Positions 1-9,600 of a stretch of 64,000 nucleotides of DNA are shown here, one piece after another (position 1 is the first letter of the stretch; each line of letters starts with the position of its first letter). The translations under genes and the position numbers were made by a program. The notes below the pieces were generated by a model, which worked only from the letters and a program-made list of their open reading frames with translations, was not told the origin of the DNA and searched no databases. Source of the stretch: Amycolatopsis sp. CA-230715 (GTDB taxonomy: Bacteria > Actinomycetota > Actinomycetes > Mycobacteriales > Pseudonocardiaceae). The stretch lies in assembly GCF_018736145.1 (NCBI RefSeq), contig NZ_CP059997.1, positions 4,773,501 through 4,837,500 of the forward strand, given 5' to 3'.

Positions 1-633
1 CGTGTCGGCGCGGGCCGCGGTGGGCGTGGCGGTGGGCTGGGTGCTGGAAGTGACCCGGCGCCAGGAGAACATCCACGGGGCGCGCTCGGTGTCGGACGGG
101 ACGAGGACGCGCAGCACGGCGTCGACGAACTCCTCGTCGGCGCATTCCCCGTTCTGGATGAACCGGTGCACGCGGCTGCGGGAGACCTCGTCGCCGGTGC
201 GGTCGTCGATTTGGTCGTAGGTCAGGCCGGTCGCGGTGCGCAGCCAGGCGAGCGCGACCGCGAATCCCGCGGGGGTGATGGCGGACAGGGCCATGCCCAC
301 CGGCGTCAGCGCGGTGTTCGCGGTGCCGGTGGGGTGACCCGTGCGCTGGCGGTGGCGTTCGGTTTGGCGGGCTTGGTCGATCTCGCGCCAGCGGCGGATG
401 AATTCTGCCCGCGCGTCGCGCGGGGCGACGGCGCGGGCCATGGCCTCGATCTGGGGGTGGGTCAGCGGGCCGGTGCCCGAGAGGAACGTGGTGAACACCT
501 CGGCGGAGTACTTCCCGGTGCGGAGGGCCAGGCGTTCCGGGCTGGGCTTGTTATCGAGCTCCCACAGTCGCTTCAGTTCGGCGCGCAGCGCCGCTTCGGC
601 GGTCTTGGGGTGCGGCGGGCGTGTCTGGTGCAT
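1..633 (-). CDS. HTH-type DNA-binding protein, C-terminus beyond the window edge
   Basis: Reading leftward from the ATG at 633, the frame stays open for 211 codons to the window edge, so the 3' end is missing. The N-terminus (MHQTRPPHPKTAEAALRAEL) leads into two helix-turn-helix-like segments: one around residues 25-75 (KPSPERLALRTGKYSAEV, then LTHPQIEAMARA) and one around residues 125-165 (AWLRTATGLTYDQIDDRTGD, then VSRSRVHRFI). This layout fits the XRE-like regulators common in Pseudonocardiaceae, a likely cytoplasmic transcription factor. No partner or target can be named. The next leftward gene ends at 647, so both may share a transcript. Codon use is typical high-GC actinomycete. The exact family is uncertain. 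Confidence 0.7.
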   Translation of the reverse strand, partial: MHQTRPPHPKTAEAALRAELKRLWELDNKPSPERLALRTGKYSAEVFTTFLSGTGPLTHPQIEAMARAVAPRDARAEFIRRWREIDQARQTERHRQRTGHPTGTANTALTPVGMALSAITPAGFAVALAWLRTATGLTYDQIDDRTGDEVSRSRVHRFIQNGECADEEFVDAVLRVLVPSDTERAPWMFSWRRVTSSTQPTATPTAARADT

Positions 634-646
634 CGTGGTTCTCCTG

Positions 647-886
647 CTACCGCTGGGCGCCGGGGGTCGGGGTGAGGCGTCGGATCCGGCCGGTGGTGAT
701 CGCGGCGGCGGTGGCGGTCGCGACCGCGCAGGCCTTCGCGATCGTGGCCAGCGCGGCGTCGGCGGTGTAGCCCGACCACACCAGCAGTAGCAGTGCCAGC
801 ATGACCGTGAGCAGCACGGCGAGCCGCGGCCAGGGGCCGGGCGTGCAGCTGGGCATCGGGGAAGGAGGAATCAAGGTGATCTTCAC
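647..886 (-). CDS. small two-helix membrane protein
   Basis: About 79 residues from a GTG at 886. A hydrophobic helix (LAVLLTVMLALLLLVWSGY) is followed by a second Ala/Thr-rich hydrophobic stretch and a basic tail ending TPTPGAQR, so it is probably an inner-membrane protein with two helices. It lies 13 bp upstream of the HTH gene that starts at 633 on the same strand. The start is uncertain: no good Shine-Dalgarno is seen, and an internal ATG (MPSCTP) is possible. No family recognised. Confidence 0.5.
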   Translation of the reverse strand: MKITLIPPSPMPSCTPGPWPRLAVLLTVMLALLLLVWSGYTADAALATIAKACAVATATAAAITTGRIRRLTPTPGAQR

Positions 887-1407
887 TGGAGGTCTCACAT
901 GTGTCGTCGGGAGCGGTGTCTCGCGGGGGCGGTGTGGCCGGGGCGTGTCGTGGGTGGCGGTACGACTTGCCCCGGGCACGTGGTGACTTTCTGCGATCAG
1001 TGTGGCGGGCCACGAGGGTGATCCGGGCGGATCCCGCATCCCATCCCAGGCCTGGTTTTATGGCCCCTGCCACAGGTTTCACGACTCGTCACGGCCTTAC
1101 CGTCACGGGTGCGCGGCGCGGCAAACCCCAGCTCTGGTCACCGTCCGCTGTTCGGAACGGCACGGCGGCACGTACTGCTCGCGCGTCCCGCGCGGGATGT
1201 CGAGGTGGTTGACACCTCGCGCGGGACGCGGATGATCAGCGTGTCGCCACGCCGTTTCCGAGCCGCGTGGTGGTCGAGTGAGGATGTCCCGTCGGGGCGG
1301 ACATCAATCGGGGATCGCGGTGTGGCCTGGGTGGCACCAGCGGCCACACCGCGAACATCCGTCGTGGTCCTCGCCCGCGGGGTTCGGTGCGTGGGCCGGG
1401 TCCCGAA
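887..1407. other. gene-free stretch with a strong stem-loop
   Basis: No convincing gene. A long nested hairpin spans 1182-1230. Outer arms pair CGCGTCCCGCGCG with its complement, and an inner CGAGGTG/CACCTCG stem closes on a 5-nt loop. It lies between two leftward genes (1408-1731 and 647-886) and could be the terminator of the former. No T-run follows on either strand, which is common for actinomycete terminators. Confidence 0.5.
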
Positions 1408-1731
1408 TCAGGTGCGGGCCGGCACCCTGAGACGCCGCGTCGAGGTCGCGGTGACCCACGCCATCGCGCTCACCAGCGCCCCAGCCAGCGGCAGGCCCAG
1501 CGTGGCCATGCCGCGGCGGGCCAGGCCGAGCGTGCTGGCCGCGCCGACGGCCAGCACGGCGAGCAGCAGCGCCGGCCGCAGCCGCCATAGCGGTGATGGG
1601 GCTCCTCCGGGCGTGCAGGACCGCGGCGCGGTATCGAGCAGGGTCCGAAGGGACACTTCCCCCTGCCCGCTAGTCCCTTCGGGTGACGTGCGCCGCAGCG
1701 GGAACTCCCCGTGGCGCTGTAGCATTCGCAT
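1408..1731 (-). CDS. small membrane protein with two transmembrane helices
   Basis: A 107-residue protein starting MRMLQRHGEFPLRR. The ATG at 1731 is chosen because AAGGA lies 7 nt upstream. The first 60 residues are polar. Two hydrophobic helices follow (ALLLAVLAVGAASTLGLA and LGLPLAGALVSAMAWVTA), with a short basic C-terminus (STRRLRVPART). It resembles the small membrane protein at 647-886 in size and layout. Function unknown. Confidence 0.5.
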   Translation of the reverse strand: MRMLQRHGEFPLRRTSPEGTSGQGEVSLRTLLDTAPRSCTPGGAPSPLWRLRPALLLAVLAVGAASTLGLARRGMATLGLPLAGALVSAMAWVTATSTRRLRVPART

Positions 1732-2419
1732 CGTTCTGTCCTTAGCTGTTCGCATGGCGGGATTGGACCTTCGCGCGGCTCCTTGTTGCACCAAGGGGTC
1801 GCGCTTTTTTCGTGCCGCCGTCGCGGCGGGCGCATCGACGATACCGACCTCTCCTCCAGATTGCTGACCCATATCGATCGTGCCAGCACGATCCGTCCTT
1901 AATCGAGCCCAGAATTCATATCGTCGTTGTGCGGTCATCGGGGATCGGCTCGGCCGATCACGGCCGCCCTGAGGGCCGACGGTATTTCTTGATCATCTTC
2001 GTATGCCGCTTACTGCGGAAACCATCTGATTAACCACCCGTTCGCCAATCGCGATGCGACGGTCGACACCCAGCATCAGGGCAATTTCATGTCGCCTCTC
2101 AAGATCATCTTAGTTTTCCGATTAATCGCGCAATAGCTGATGCTGGTCCCGTGTTCGCACTGTCGGTAGTATCTTACTTCCGCTGGGTGAAGCGCTGACC
2201 TGCAAAATCGGGTGTATGCGGCGAGCGTGCCACTACCGACCGTTTATCGCGTGGGACGGACCGTTGACCGACGGTCTGTGACCTGGAGGTATCCGCGGGC
2301 GGTGCCCGGCATCGCGGCGGCGAACTACACCCCGTTGAGCGGAGTGGCCGATCCGCGCCCGGCGCTACGGTCGTCCACGGAACCGTCCCCGCCCAGGGAC
2401 CCGTCGAGGGGGAGCACAG
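1732..2419. other. intergenic region, AT-richer than its surroundings
   Basis: About 690 bp without a supportable gene. The part at 1860-2170 is clearly lower in GC than the coding DNA around it. It separates a leftward gene from the rightward methyltransferase, so it should hold divergent promoters, but no convincing -35/-10 pair was identified. Confidence 0.4.
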
Positions 2420-3289
2420 GTGCCCGAACCCGCCGACCACGCGCCGCCGCAGCTCAGCGATACCGACGTCGATCTGACCAAGCCCAACTCCGCTCGCATG
2501 TACGACTGGTACCTCGGCGGAACCAGCAACTGGGCCGTCGACCGGGTCTTCGGCGAGCGCGCCGTGGAGACCTGGCCGGAGGTGAAGGCCTGCGCCCGGC
2601 ACAACCGGGACTTCCTGCGCCGGGTGGTCAACGCCGCGCTGGACGCCGGCATCACCCAGTTCCTCGACCTGGGAACCGGGGTGCCCACCGTCGGCAACAT
2701 CCACGAGGTCATCGCCGAGTCCGGCGAACTCGACCGCGTCGACGACGCCCGCGTGGTCTACGTCGACTACGAACCGGTCGCCGCCGCACACGCCCGCCAG
2801 CTCCTGCTCGACGACGACGTCGCGCACTGGGCCGCCTTCGTCCAGGCCGACCTGCGCGACCCCGACGCCATCTGGGAACACCGGGAGACCCAGCGGCTGG
2901 ACCGCAGCAAGCCGATCTGCGTGCTGATGATCGCGGTGCTGCACTTCGTCGGCGACGGCGACCTGCCGCACCGGATCCTCGACACCTACCGCAGACGGGT
3001 CGCGCCGGGCAGCTGGCTGGCGATCTCCCACGCCAGCAACGACGCCGCCCCGCCCGAGGGCGCCGCCCAGATCGCCGAGGTGGTCGCCTCCTACCAGCGC
3101 ACCAGCAACCCGATGTGGCTTCGCGATCACGCCGCCGTCTCGTCCCTGCTCGACGCACCGGGATGGGACCTGCTCGAACCCGGCGTCGTACACCCGCCCG
3201 ACTGGCGCCCCCGGCTCGGTGTCGTGCTCGACGCGGAGCAGGAACGCGCCCGTCCGTTCATGTGGTGCGGCGTGGCGGCCAAGTCCTGA
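2420..3289 (+). CDS. SAM-dependent methyltransferase, DUF574 family
   Basis: A 289-residue protein with a GTG start (VPEPADHAPP) behind a GAGGGGGAG Shine-Dalgarno. The signature of the actinobacterial DUF574 methyltransferases is visible: PNSARMYDWYLGGTSNWAVD near residue 20, the SAM-binding motif I FLDLGTGVPTVGNIHE near residue 85, VVYVDYEPVA near 112, and the late block CVLMIAVLHFVGDGD near 172. The Rossmann fold is complete, with a C-terminal strand region ending MWCGVAAKS. The substrate of this family is unknown. It is convergent with the HTH regulator at 3322-4293 and 30 bp from it; such methyltransferase-HTH pairs are common in actinomycetes. Confidence 0.85.
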   Translation: MPEPADHAPPQLSDTDVDLTKPNSARMYDWYLGGTSNWAVDRVFGERAVETWPEVKACARHNRDFLRRVVNAALDAGITQFLDLGTGVPTVGNIHEVIAESGELDRVDDARVVYVDYEPVAAAHARQLLLDDDVAHWAAFVQADLRDPDAIWEHRETQRLDRSKPICVLMIAVLHFVGDGDLPHRILDTYRRRVAPGSWLAISHASNDAAPPEGAAQIAEVVASYQRTSNPMWLRDHAAVSSLLDAPGWDLLEPGVVHPPDWRPRLGVVLDAEQERARPFMWCGVAAKS

Positions 3290-3321
3290 CCGGCCGCGGC
3301 CGCCGGCGCCCTTCCAGATAC

Positions 3322-4293
3322 TCATCGCCACGCGTAGGTCAGGGGATGGGTCGGGGCGGGCTCGAACGCGGCCACCGTGTTCTGCATGCGCTTGCGGGCG
3401 CGGGAGAGCATCTCGAAGACCTGCTCCGGCGGCATCAGCCAACTGGCCGCGATCGCGTCCACCGGCATCCCGCCGTTGGTCACCGCCAGCAGCTCGACCT
3501 CTTCGCGGGACAGGCCCGCCAGCGCGGCCCGCGGCGACCCGCCATCGGGGACGCTCGGGGCCGCGGAGACCGGCACCGCGCCCTGGGCACGGATATTGCG
3601 CGTGGCCCGCAAACGCCGCCACACCGCGATGTAGTCGCTCGCCAGTGCCCTGCCCGCGGCGATCCCATGGGGATCGGGGGGGCCGCTCGCGGTCAGCACC
3701 GCCAGCAACGTCCGCAGCTGCGGCTCCGAACTCGGGATCGTGTCCCGGCCGAGCACATCACTCAGCGTGCTGCGGCGGATGCCGTGATCACGATCGATCG
3801 CGATGCTCTGCTGCTCGATTTGCCGGTAGGACAGCCCGGACCGCAGGCGCAGCGTCCGCAACTGCTCCATGAACCCGGCCTCGTCGGCGATCCAGTTCAG
3901 CTCCGGCGGCAACTCGCGATGGTCGGCCTTCTCCAGCGTGGCGACCAGCCGCTCGACTCGGCCCGGCCCGGCGCCCGCCGCGCCCGCCCGCGGCCACCAG
4001 CCCGATCCAGAACGGTGCCGGGACGCGCCCGCGCGCTGCAGCACCTCCGCGCGGCGGTAGGTCTGCCGGATCGCCCGGATATCGCGCTCGGGCGCTTCCA
4101 CCGCCTGCAGCACCGACTCGTAGATCTCCCACGGCTTGAGCGTCGGCGACGCCGGATCCCACGTCGACAGCAGCACGGAGTCTGACAATTCCGGGCACGC
4201 TTGCTGACACCGCCACAGCTGCTTCGCCGGCTGGTAGTGCGAGATGCGGGTGTGCACCTCGGCGACCAGCGCGCCCAAATCACGGGTCTTCAC
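3322..4293 (-). CDS. HTH regulator with C-terminal extension
   Basis: From a GTG at 4293 (VKTRDLGALVAEVHTRISHY; GGGAG just upstream) about 323 residues. A central helix-turn-helix is visible around residues 165-230 (QLRTLRLRSGLSYRQIEQQS, then RRSTLSDVLGRD). The C-terminal third has a sigma-70 region-4-like stretch (LSREEVELLAVTNGGMPVDA, then PPEQVFEMLSRARKRMQ). Probably a cytoplasmic regulator. It points toward the DUF574 methyltransferase and ends 32 bp from it. An upstream ATG at 4401 would add 36 basic low-complexity residues and is less likely. Confidence 0.65.
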   Translation of the reverse strand: MKTRDLGALVAEVHTRISHYQPAKQLWRCQQACPELSDSVLLSTWDPASPTLKPWEIYESVLQAVEAPERDIRAIRQTYRRAEVLQRAGASRHRSGSGWWPRAGAAGAGPGRVERLVATLEKADHRELPPELNWIADEAGFMEQLRTLRLRSGLSYRQIEQQSIAIDRDHGIRRSTLSDVLGRDTIPSSEPQLRTLLAVLTASGPPDPHGIAAGRALASDYIAVWRRLRATRNIRAQGAVPVSAAPSVPDGGSPRAALAGLSREEVELLAVTNGGMPVDAIAASWLMPPEQVFEMLSRARKRMQNTVAAFEPAPTHPLTYAWR

Positions 4294-5360
4294 GTCACGG
4301 CTCTCCCGGGCGGTGCCACCTCCCCGCGCCTCACCGGCGGACGCCCGCGGGCGTCCGCCGACGGCGGGAGACCAGCGGCGCCGGCGAAGGGGGATGGTCA
4401 CCGCCAGCGGGCGCGGTGAATTGATACACGGTCCAGATCACGGAATTCTCCCAGCAGATCGAGCTTCAGGGTTACCCTCACCTCCTCGGACCGCGCGGCG
4501 GTCGGAGTGAACGCCGGTGGTGTGCGGCCGAAGAGGCTCGGTTGCGTAACGAATCCAAGCGTGCCTTTAGTGGTTTGCGCAAGTCATCCGCTGCAATTCG
4601 ATTCTGTCCGGACGCGTCCGAAGATCATCGCCACGCGGGGGCAACTGGGCCGTTCGAGTGGAGTCGTTCACTCATTAGTGTGCATGGAACTGTGACCTGC
4701 TTCATATCGAATATTCGATATTTTCGTAGTTCGCCGATCTTGTTGCTTCACAGCTCACGCGGCCCAGGCGCAGGCACGGGGCTACTTCGCACGCTGTCCG
4801 GGAGGTGTCCGAACCTGTCCGAGAATATTGAGTCCTGGCGTCCGGACGACGAAACTCTTCGCAGAACCGGACGGGCCATGTGTCCGTCCGTTCAGATCAC
4901 GGCAAGAACGCTCGGGGAGCCCGATCAGGGTTACGGTGCCTCGCCGAGCGGGGTGGGGCAATGGCGGCCGAGGGGTCGGAGCCGACGTCGCCAGCCTCAC
5001 CCATTTTTACCTACCAGGCGAATCCACAATCTCGTCGAATTCCGATATCTCGATATCCCTCGCCGTCTGTCCCGGCTGGGACGCGTCGAGCACCGCGTTG
5101 CCGGTCGCCACGTGAGGGACCGTGTGGCCGCGCACGGAGTAAGCCGCCACGGATGTCGCCCTTGAGCGGTTCCGAGTGGTGTCGACGAGAGCGGTCCCAG
5201 GACGGTGGGCGCGACGTTTTGCCGCGCCTGTCTGGATGGTTAGCGCGTGATGCTACGGCGACACCTTCGTCGATCAGCGCGTCCCAGGGCGGATGGAGTT
5301 GCCCCCACTGGTTCTTCTTTTCAGTGACGGCATGGTGCTGGCGCCACGGTTCCTGAACGG
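4294..5360. other. 1-kb gene-poor region
   Basis: No gene could be supported. The segment at 4500-4760 is AT-richer than the flanks. Between 5010 and 5360 a leftward frame stays open but has no ATG or GTG start near the helicase stop at 5361, so it looks like debris rather than a gene. Confidence 0.4.
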
Positions 5361-7856
5361 TCAGGGCTTGCGCGGCGCCACGCCCCATTTCTGGACGAAG
5401 GATTTGCCGTTGAGACCCCAGGTCGCCAGCTGGGCACTGACCTTGTCGGTGTCCTGGTAGGCGTTGTCGGCTGCCAGTGCTGCGGCGTACTTGCTGACGG
5501 CTTCGCGGAGCTTCGCGAGCTTGGCGAAGGTGATCACTCGGGCCCCGGGCCGGGCGGAGGCTTGCTTGTGCAGCACGTTGGTGTTGTGGATGAGGAGCGG
5601 GGTCGCGCTGGAGGTGTGGTCGTACTTCTCGTCGAACCAGTCCATCGAGTGCGACAACTGCTCGGCATCGTGGCGCCAGATCGCGTCCGTCGTGCTGCCG
5701 CTCTTGCACTCGATGACCAGATATGTCAGCTCGCCCAGGGACCACAACACGTCCGGCCCTTCTCCGGTGTCGCGCTCAGGTCGTTGTGCGCCAAACCCGA
5801 GGTGCAGGCCCAGATCGTGCATGGCCTGCTCGAAGTTCGGCACGCTGGCCGGGTCCGGCGTGAGGTCGTCAAGGACTGCTGCGACGCCGACGATCAGGTC
5901 GTTCCCGTTGTCGTAGCGCGCGGTCAGGTACTCCGCGGCCTGCCGAGCCTGATCGGCGATGCCGCTCAAGCGGTGGTACTCGACGCCGTCGCGCGGACGC
6001 AACACCGCCTTGTTGTCGGTCTGCGCGGACTTCTGCATCTGGAGAGCGGCAGCCGGGTCCACCAAGTGCAGATAGCCGGCGGCCCGCTGCTTGAGCCAGC
6101 CCTCATGCCGCCGATCACCGCGGGCAGCGGTGATCGCCTCGCGCATCTTCGCGTGAGCGTCCCGGTAGCGGCCGAGCTCGGCCAAGCGGAACGCCTCCCG
6201 TTCGGCCACGGCAATGGCCGAGATGGTGCTGGTAGCCGGGTAGGTAACGCCGTCGAGGACGTCGCGGCTGGCCGTGACCCACTCCGGATCTCGGTCCAGG
6301 CACTGGTCGATCACGCTGCCGAGTTCGCTGAACGGCATCCCGTGGAGCATGTCGGCGACCTGTCCGGACAGGGTCAGCTGGGCTCGAGTGGCCGGGCTGA
6401 ACTTGGCTGCGCCGCCGGCTTTGTGCAGGCGTTGGGTGAGTTTCGAGCTGAGCAGCAGCACCACGCAGTGGTCGTCGTTGGACCGCACGCCGCGGCCCAT
6501 ACCTTGTTCGATCCTCTGGATCTGCCGGGTGATCATCGCGTCGCTCTCGTCCAGCGCGAGGGCTTCGATGCGGTCCAAGGCGCTGTATGCCTCGGGAAGC
6601 CCATCGAGGGCAAGGATGCGGCAGGCGTCGCCGGGAAGGTCGATGCCGTCATACTTGTTGATCAACACCACGAGGCCGACGTGTCCGTCCCGCAGCGCGC
6701 GGACGCCATCGTGGATGGTCTTGCTGTCGTGCTCGGCGTCGGCGACGTCGCGCCAGAACGCGGCTCGGCGACGGGACGGCACGATGACCACGACGTTGTG
6801 CTGCTCGGCCTGATCGACCAGGAAGCCGCGTACTTCCTCGTCGGTCGTACCGGGGTGAGTTTCCAGCGGGGTCAGGATCATGCGGTCGCCGAGATCGTCC
6901 GCGGTCTGCGGGGTGATCGGCGTGGCGATCGTGGCCGGCGCGGCGTCGAAGTGCGTCACCAGGACGCTGTCGTCGGCCAGGGTCGCGGTCAGGTAGATCC
7001 GGCGCTGGGCGGCGGCCAGGCTCGGGATTCGATCGATCGGCGGGCACGGAGGCTTGATCTCGATCTCTCCATAGCTGATCGCCACGTCACACAGCTGCAG
7101 AACCTCGTGGACGAGAGGCCACACGAACTTGAACTCGTCGCTCGCGCGATGTGGATGCAGGGCGTTGAGAACCTGCTCGTGGCGGTCAGCCCAGGCCCAG
7201 TACGGGATACGGAGCGCGACACCGGGGACGTTTTCGGCCAGGTCTCGAAGTGCCGAGGGCGACTGATCCCGCAGTGCATCATCGAACAGGTTGGCCAGCG
7301 CGTTGTAGGCCGCGTGGCCGCGGGGAATGGTCAGCGTGAACTGGTCTTCCAAGGTCGCCAGGCAGGCGTGCGTGTCGTCAACCAGCACTGAGCCCATCTC
7401 GATGTGCTGCCGGGTGTCGCCCACAACGCCGAACACGGACAAGCCGTTGATCACTTTGTGCACGTAGGTGACGAGAATGGCCTTCCCGGCTTGGAACCGA
7501 CCTGAGCGGGGATCGTCGGTCGTCTCGATGCCCAGGGCCCTGGCTTCGTCCCCGACCTGGTCGGCGAGGTAAATATCGGGGGTGATGCAGACGGCCGGAC
7601 CGGCCCCCTCGTTAAGGCAGCTCTTGAGCATCATCAGCCCGACCACGGTCTTGCCGCCGCCGGTGTTCATCTTGACCAGCAGGTCCGACTTGGTACGCCG
7701 CTCGTGCCAGCGGTCCCACACCTGCGTCTGCACGTCCCACGGTCGGGCGTACTTCGGGTCGCGAGCCGGCAGTGCGGCGAAGATGCGCCTCGGTTCCGTG
7801 GCGGAATCCACGACCGATCGCTTTGTCAACTTGCCGAAGTCGAGTCCCGCCATCAT
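5361..7856 (-). CDS. SF2 helicase fused to a PD-(D/E)XK-like nuclease, candidate defence protein
   Basis: About 831 residues from tandem ATGs at 7856/7853, chosen because CAGGGGGCTG precedes them. Helicase motifs in order: Walker A VKMNTGGGKTVVG (residues 61-73), motif II VLVDDTH (158-163, a DDTH variant of DEAH), motif III-like IYLTATLADD, and motif VI RIEQGMGRGVRSN. A helical middle region follows. Near the C-terminus GEGPDVLW, then TYLVIECKSG, fits a PD-(D/E)XK nuclease core (D...ECK). The protein probably couples ATP-driven translocation to DNA cleavage in the cytoplasm. No methyltransferase or other partner gene is adjacent; upstream lies only a gene remnant. By architecture it may be an antiphage nuclease-helicase, but I cannot assign it to a named system. 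Confidence 0.75.
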   Translation of the reverse strand: MMAGLDFGKLTKRSVVDSATEPRRIFAALPARDPKYARPWDVQTQVWDRWHERRTKSDLLVKMNTGGGKTVVGLMMLKSCLNEGAGPAVCITPDIYLADQVGDEARALGIETTDDPRSGRFQAGKAILVTYVHKVINGLSVFGVVGDTRQHIEMGSVLVDDTHACLATLEDQFTLTIPRGHAAYNALANLFDDALRDQSPSALRDLAENVPGVALRIPYWAWADRHEQVLNALHPHRASDEFKFVWPLVHEVLQLCDVAISYGEIEIKPPCPPIDRIPSLAAAQRRIYLTATLADDSVLVTHFDAAPATIATPITPQTADDLGDRMILTPLETHPGTTDEEVRGFLVDQAEQHNVVVIVPSRRRAAFWRDVADAEHDSKTIHDGVRALRDGHVGLVVLINKYDGIDLPGDACRILALDGLPEAYSALDRIEALALDESDAMITRQIQRIEQGMGRGVRSNDDHCVVLLLSSKLTQRLHKAGGAAKFSPATRAQLTLSGQVADMLHGMPFSELGSVIDQCLDRDPEWVTASRDVLDGVTYPATSTISAIAVAEREAFRLAELGRYRDAHAKMREAITAARGDRRHEGWLKQRAAGYLHLVDPAAALQMQKSAQTDNKAVLRPRDGVEYHRLSGIADQARQAAEYLTARYDNGNDLIVGVAAVLDDLTPDPASVPNFEQAMHDLGLHLGFGAQRPERDTGEGPDVLWSLGELTYLVIECKSGSTTDAIWRHDAEQLSHSMDWFDEKYDHTSSATPLLIHNTNVLHKQASARPGARVITFAKLAKLREAVSKYAAALAADNAYQDTDKVSAQLATWGLNGKSFVQKWGVAPRKP

Positions 7857-7983
7857 CAGCCCCCTGCGCGATCGTGCATGTCGGTGTCCGTGTTGTCCTG
7901 GTCGCCATCGTCCTGGCGAGCGTTTCGGTCGAGCGCCATCAGCACCCATTTGGGCGTACTTCGGCGGGAAGCCCGACTTGAAC

Positions 7984-8217
7984 AATCGACATCGTCGCTG
8001 CCATCCAGGAACTCAACATCGCGGTCACCGACATGGCCGCCGCGGACCTGCGCGAGGTGGACCTCAACCGGCTCCCCCCACCGGTGTGCGGTGGACCGCT
8101 GCGACGCGTTGGCCAGCACGGTGGGAAGAGCGCATACGAGCGATTTCCACCGAGAACGCTCCCGGCGAGTTTCTCGTGATCGGCGACGTCGGACCCGGGT
8201 TTTTGAAAACGTACTGA
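7984..8217 (+). pseudogene. remnant of a hypothetical protein, frameshifted at a C-run
   Basis: One frame reads IVAAIQELNIAVTDMAAADL then REVDLNRLPP. The adjacent frame continues GVRWTAATRWPARWEERIRA and ends GPGFLKTY. Together they look like one C-terminal domain (an ADLREVDL stretch followed by VRW-TRWP-WEERI) seen in actinobacterial hypothetical proteins. The switch falls at the CCCCCC run near 8080-8086, and no start codon with an RBS is seen. Best read as a degraded 3' gene fragment. Confidence 0.5.
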
Positions 8218-8537
8218 TCCAGTACTGAGCCACGCCCGCGCCGAACCTTCACATCGCCGGGCCGACGTTTTGCGGATCCCGTCGGCGACCACCCTATTTC
8301 CCGGTGAACGCGAGGCGTGCGGTAATGCGTGAAGACGGTTCGGCGTGGTCATCTGTGCGGGAGTGGCTGTACACCAGTCCGGCCAGACTGAACGTTTGCA
8401 GCCTGAATGCGTGGTTTGGTACCTCGCTAGTTGAGCGATAGGTAAATTCTGCACGGCTTTCTGCTCGAGCGGGTGGTGCTCGCCGCGGGGACCAGCGCAC
8501 GATGTCAGCACTGGATTCTGGGAAGGGAGACCTTGTG
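8218..8537. other. intergenic region
   Basis: About 320 bp with no supportable gene. It lies upstream of the secreted HNH-like protein and probably contains its promoter; no clear -35/-10 pair was picked out. Confidence 0.35.
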
Positions 8538-9083
8538 ATGGCTCGATTCGCGCGTATCACCGTGTCCGCCGCGGCCCTGGCTGGCTCGCTGTGCCTGGTG
8601 GTTCCTGCCGCCCACGCCAGCACCACAACCACCGCACCGCGCACGGCCGCGGCACGGTGCTCCCAGGCGAAGCTGCCCCTGCCGGATCCCGCGTGCACAC
8701 CGGGAGCGACCAACCCGGACGTCACCCAGAACAGCATCGGCTCGACGATCTGCACGCCGGGGTGGACGAAGACGATCAGGCCGCCGACGTCCTACACTAA
8801 CCAGCTCAAAAAACAGGGGATCGCGGATTACGGGTATTCTGACACGGATATGTCGAATTACGAGGAAGATCATTTCTTGCCGCTCGAATTGGGTGGCGCG
8901 CCGCGCGATCCGCGGAACCTCTGGCCGGAACCCCATGACGGCGATCAGAACTCCTACTCCAAGGATTCGGTGGAGAACGCGGTGAAGAAAGCGGTCTGTG
9001 CGGGCAAGGCTCAACTCGCCGCCGCCCAGCACGCCATGTTGACCGACTGGACCACGGCCAAGGCCGTCCTCGGTATCGGCTGA
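8538..9083 (+). CDS. secreted HNH-like protein
   Basis: A 181-residue protein starting MARFARITVSAAALAGSLCL (GGGAGA lies upstream). It has a typical Sec signal peptide with probable cleavage after PAAHA, around residue 27. The mature part has Cys pairs (ARCSQAKL, PACTPG, TICTPGW, AVCAGK) and an HNH-like block YEEDHFLPLELGG, then PRDPRNLWPEPHDG. These fit the exported HNH-fold family with a DH...LELGG...NLWP signature. It probably acts outside the cell, perhaps on nucleic acid; this is inference. It is transcribed alone. Confidence 0.7.
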   Translation: MARFARITVSAAALAGSLCLVVPAAHASTTTTAPRTAAARCSQAKLPLPDPACTPGATNPDVTQNSIGSTICTPGWTKTIRPPTSYTNQLKKQGIADYGYSDTDMSNYEEDHFLPLELGGAPRDPRNLWPEPHDGDQNSYSKDSVENAVKKAVCAGKAQLAAAQHAMLTDWTTAKAVLGIG

Positions 9084-9228
9084 CCGCACGATCACGCCGA
9101 CGCGGTCTCGGGTGTGAGTGCCGCACCACCGGGGCAGGGAAGGAGAACCGCGGCTGACGATGTCCTGGTTGGCGAACGCCGCTGCGCAGGCGCCTATCAC
9201 CGGCTTGGCTACCCGGCCGTGACCGCGG

Positions 9229-9600
9229 TGAGCCCTGAGCGGTCGTTGGCCACGCGGTGCGCGCGGGTTGCCGCGATGTGGCACCCGGGCAAGAACACGA
9301 GCTGGACACCGCAGACCATCTCCGTCGACAGCGATGTGGAGGTGTGGTGGCTGTGTCCGGCTGGGCACGAGTGGATCGAAGCAGTGCGCGATCGCACCGC
9401 GCCGCGGAAGTGGAAGGGTGGACGCGTCGACGCGTGCGGGGATTGCCTCGGTTACCACGTCCTGAAGATCTGCGGGTGTGGCGAGGCTCGTCTGGCGAAA
9501 GCCTCCGCTGGGGCCCCTCGCGAGGGGGCCCGCACCGACTACGTCGCGGATGTCGAGGCCAGCCAGCGCCTGCGGGACCCATCGTTCCCGCCCGGCTGCC
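9229..9600 (+). pseudogene. zinc-ribbon domain fragment
   Basis: One frame reads SLATRCARVAAMWHPGKNTS, then VWWLCPAGHEWIEAVRDRT, then DACGDC. This matches the repeated treble-clef zinc-ribbon unit (W-HP-KN ... VWW-C--GHEW ... R ... C--C) found in multi-repeat actinobacterial proteins. Only one unit is clear, and downstream sequence loses the pattern although KICGCGEARLA follows. No Shine-Dalgarno is evident. It is probably a fragment of a larger gene; a short real gene is possible. Confidence 0.4.

Noticed and set aside
2174..3622. Long leftward frame opposite the DUF574 methyltransferase
   Set aside because: Shadow of a high-GC gene; low-complexity Gly/Arg/Val content and no domain.
4507..5165. 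Rightward open frames in the 4.5-5.2 kb gap
   Set aside because: No RBS, mixed codon use and no domain; region is AT-richer and looks intergenic.
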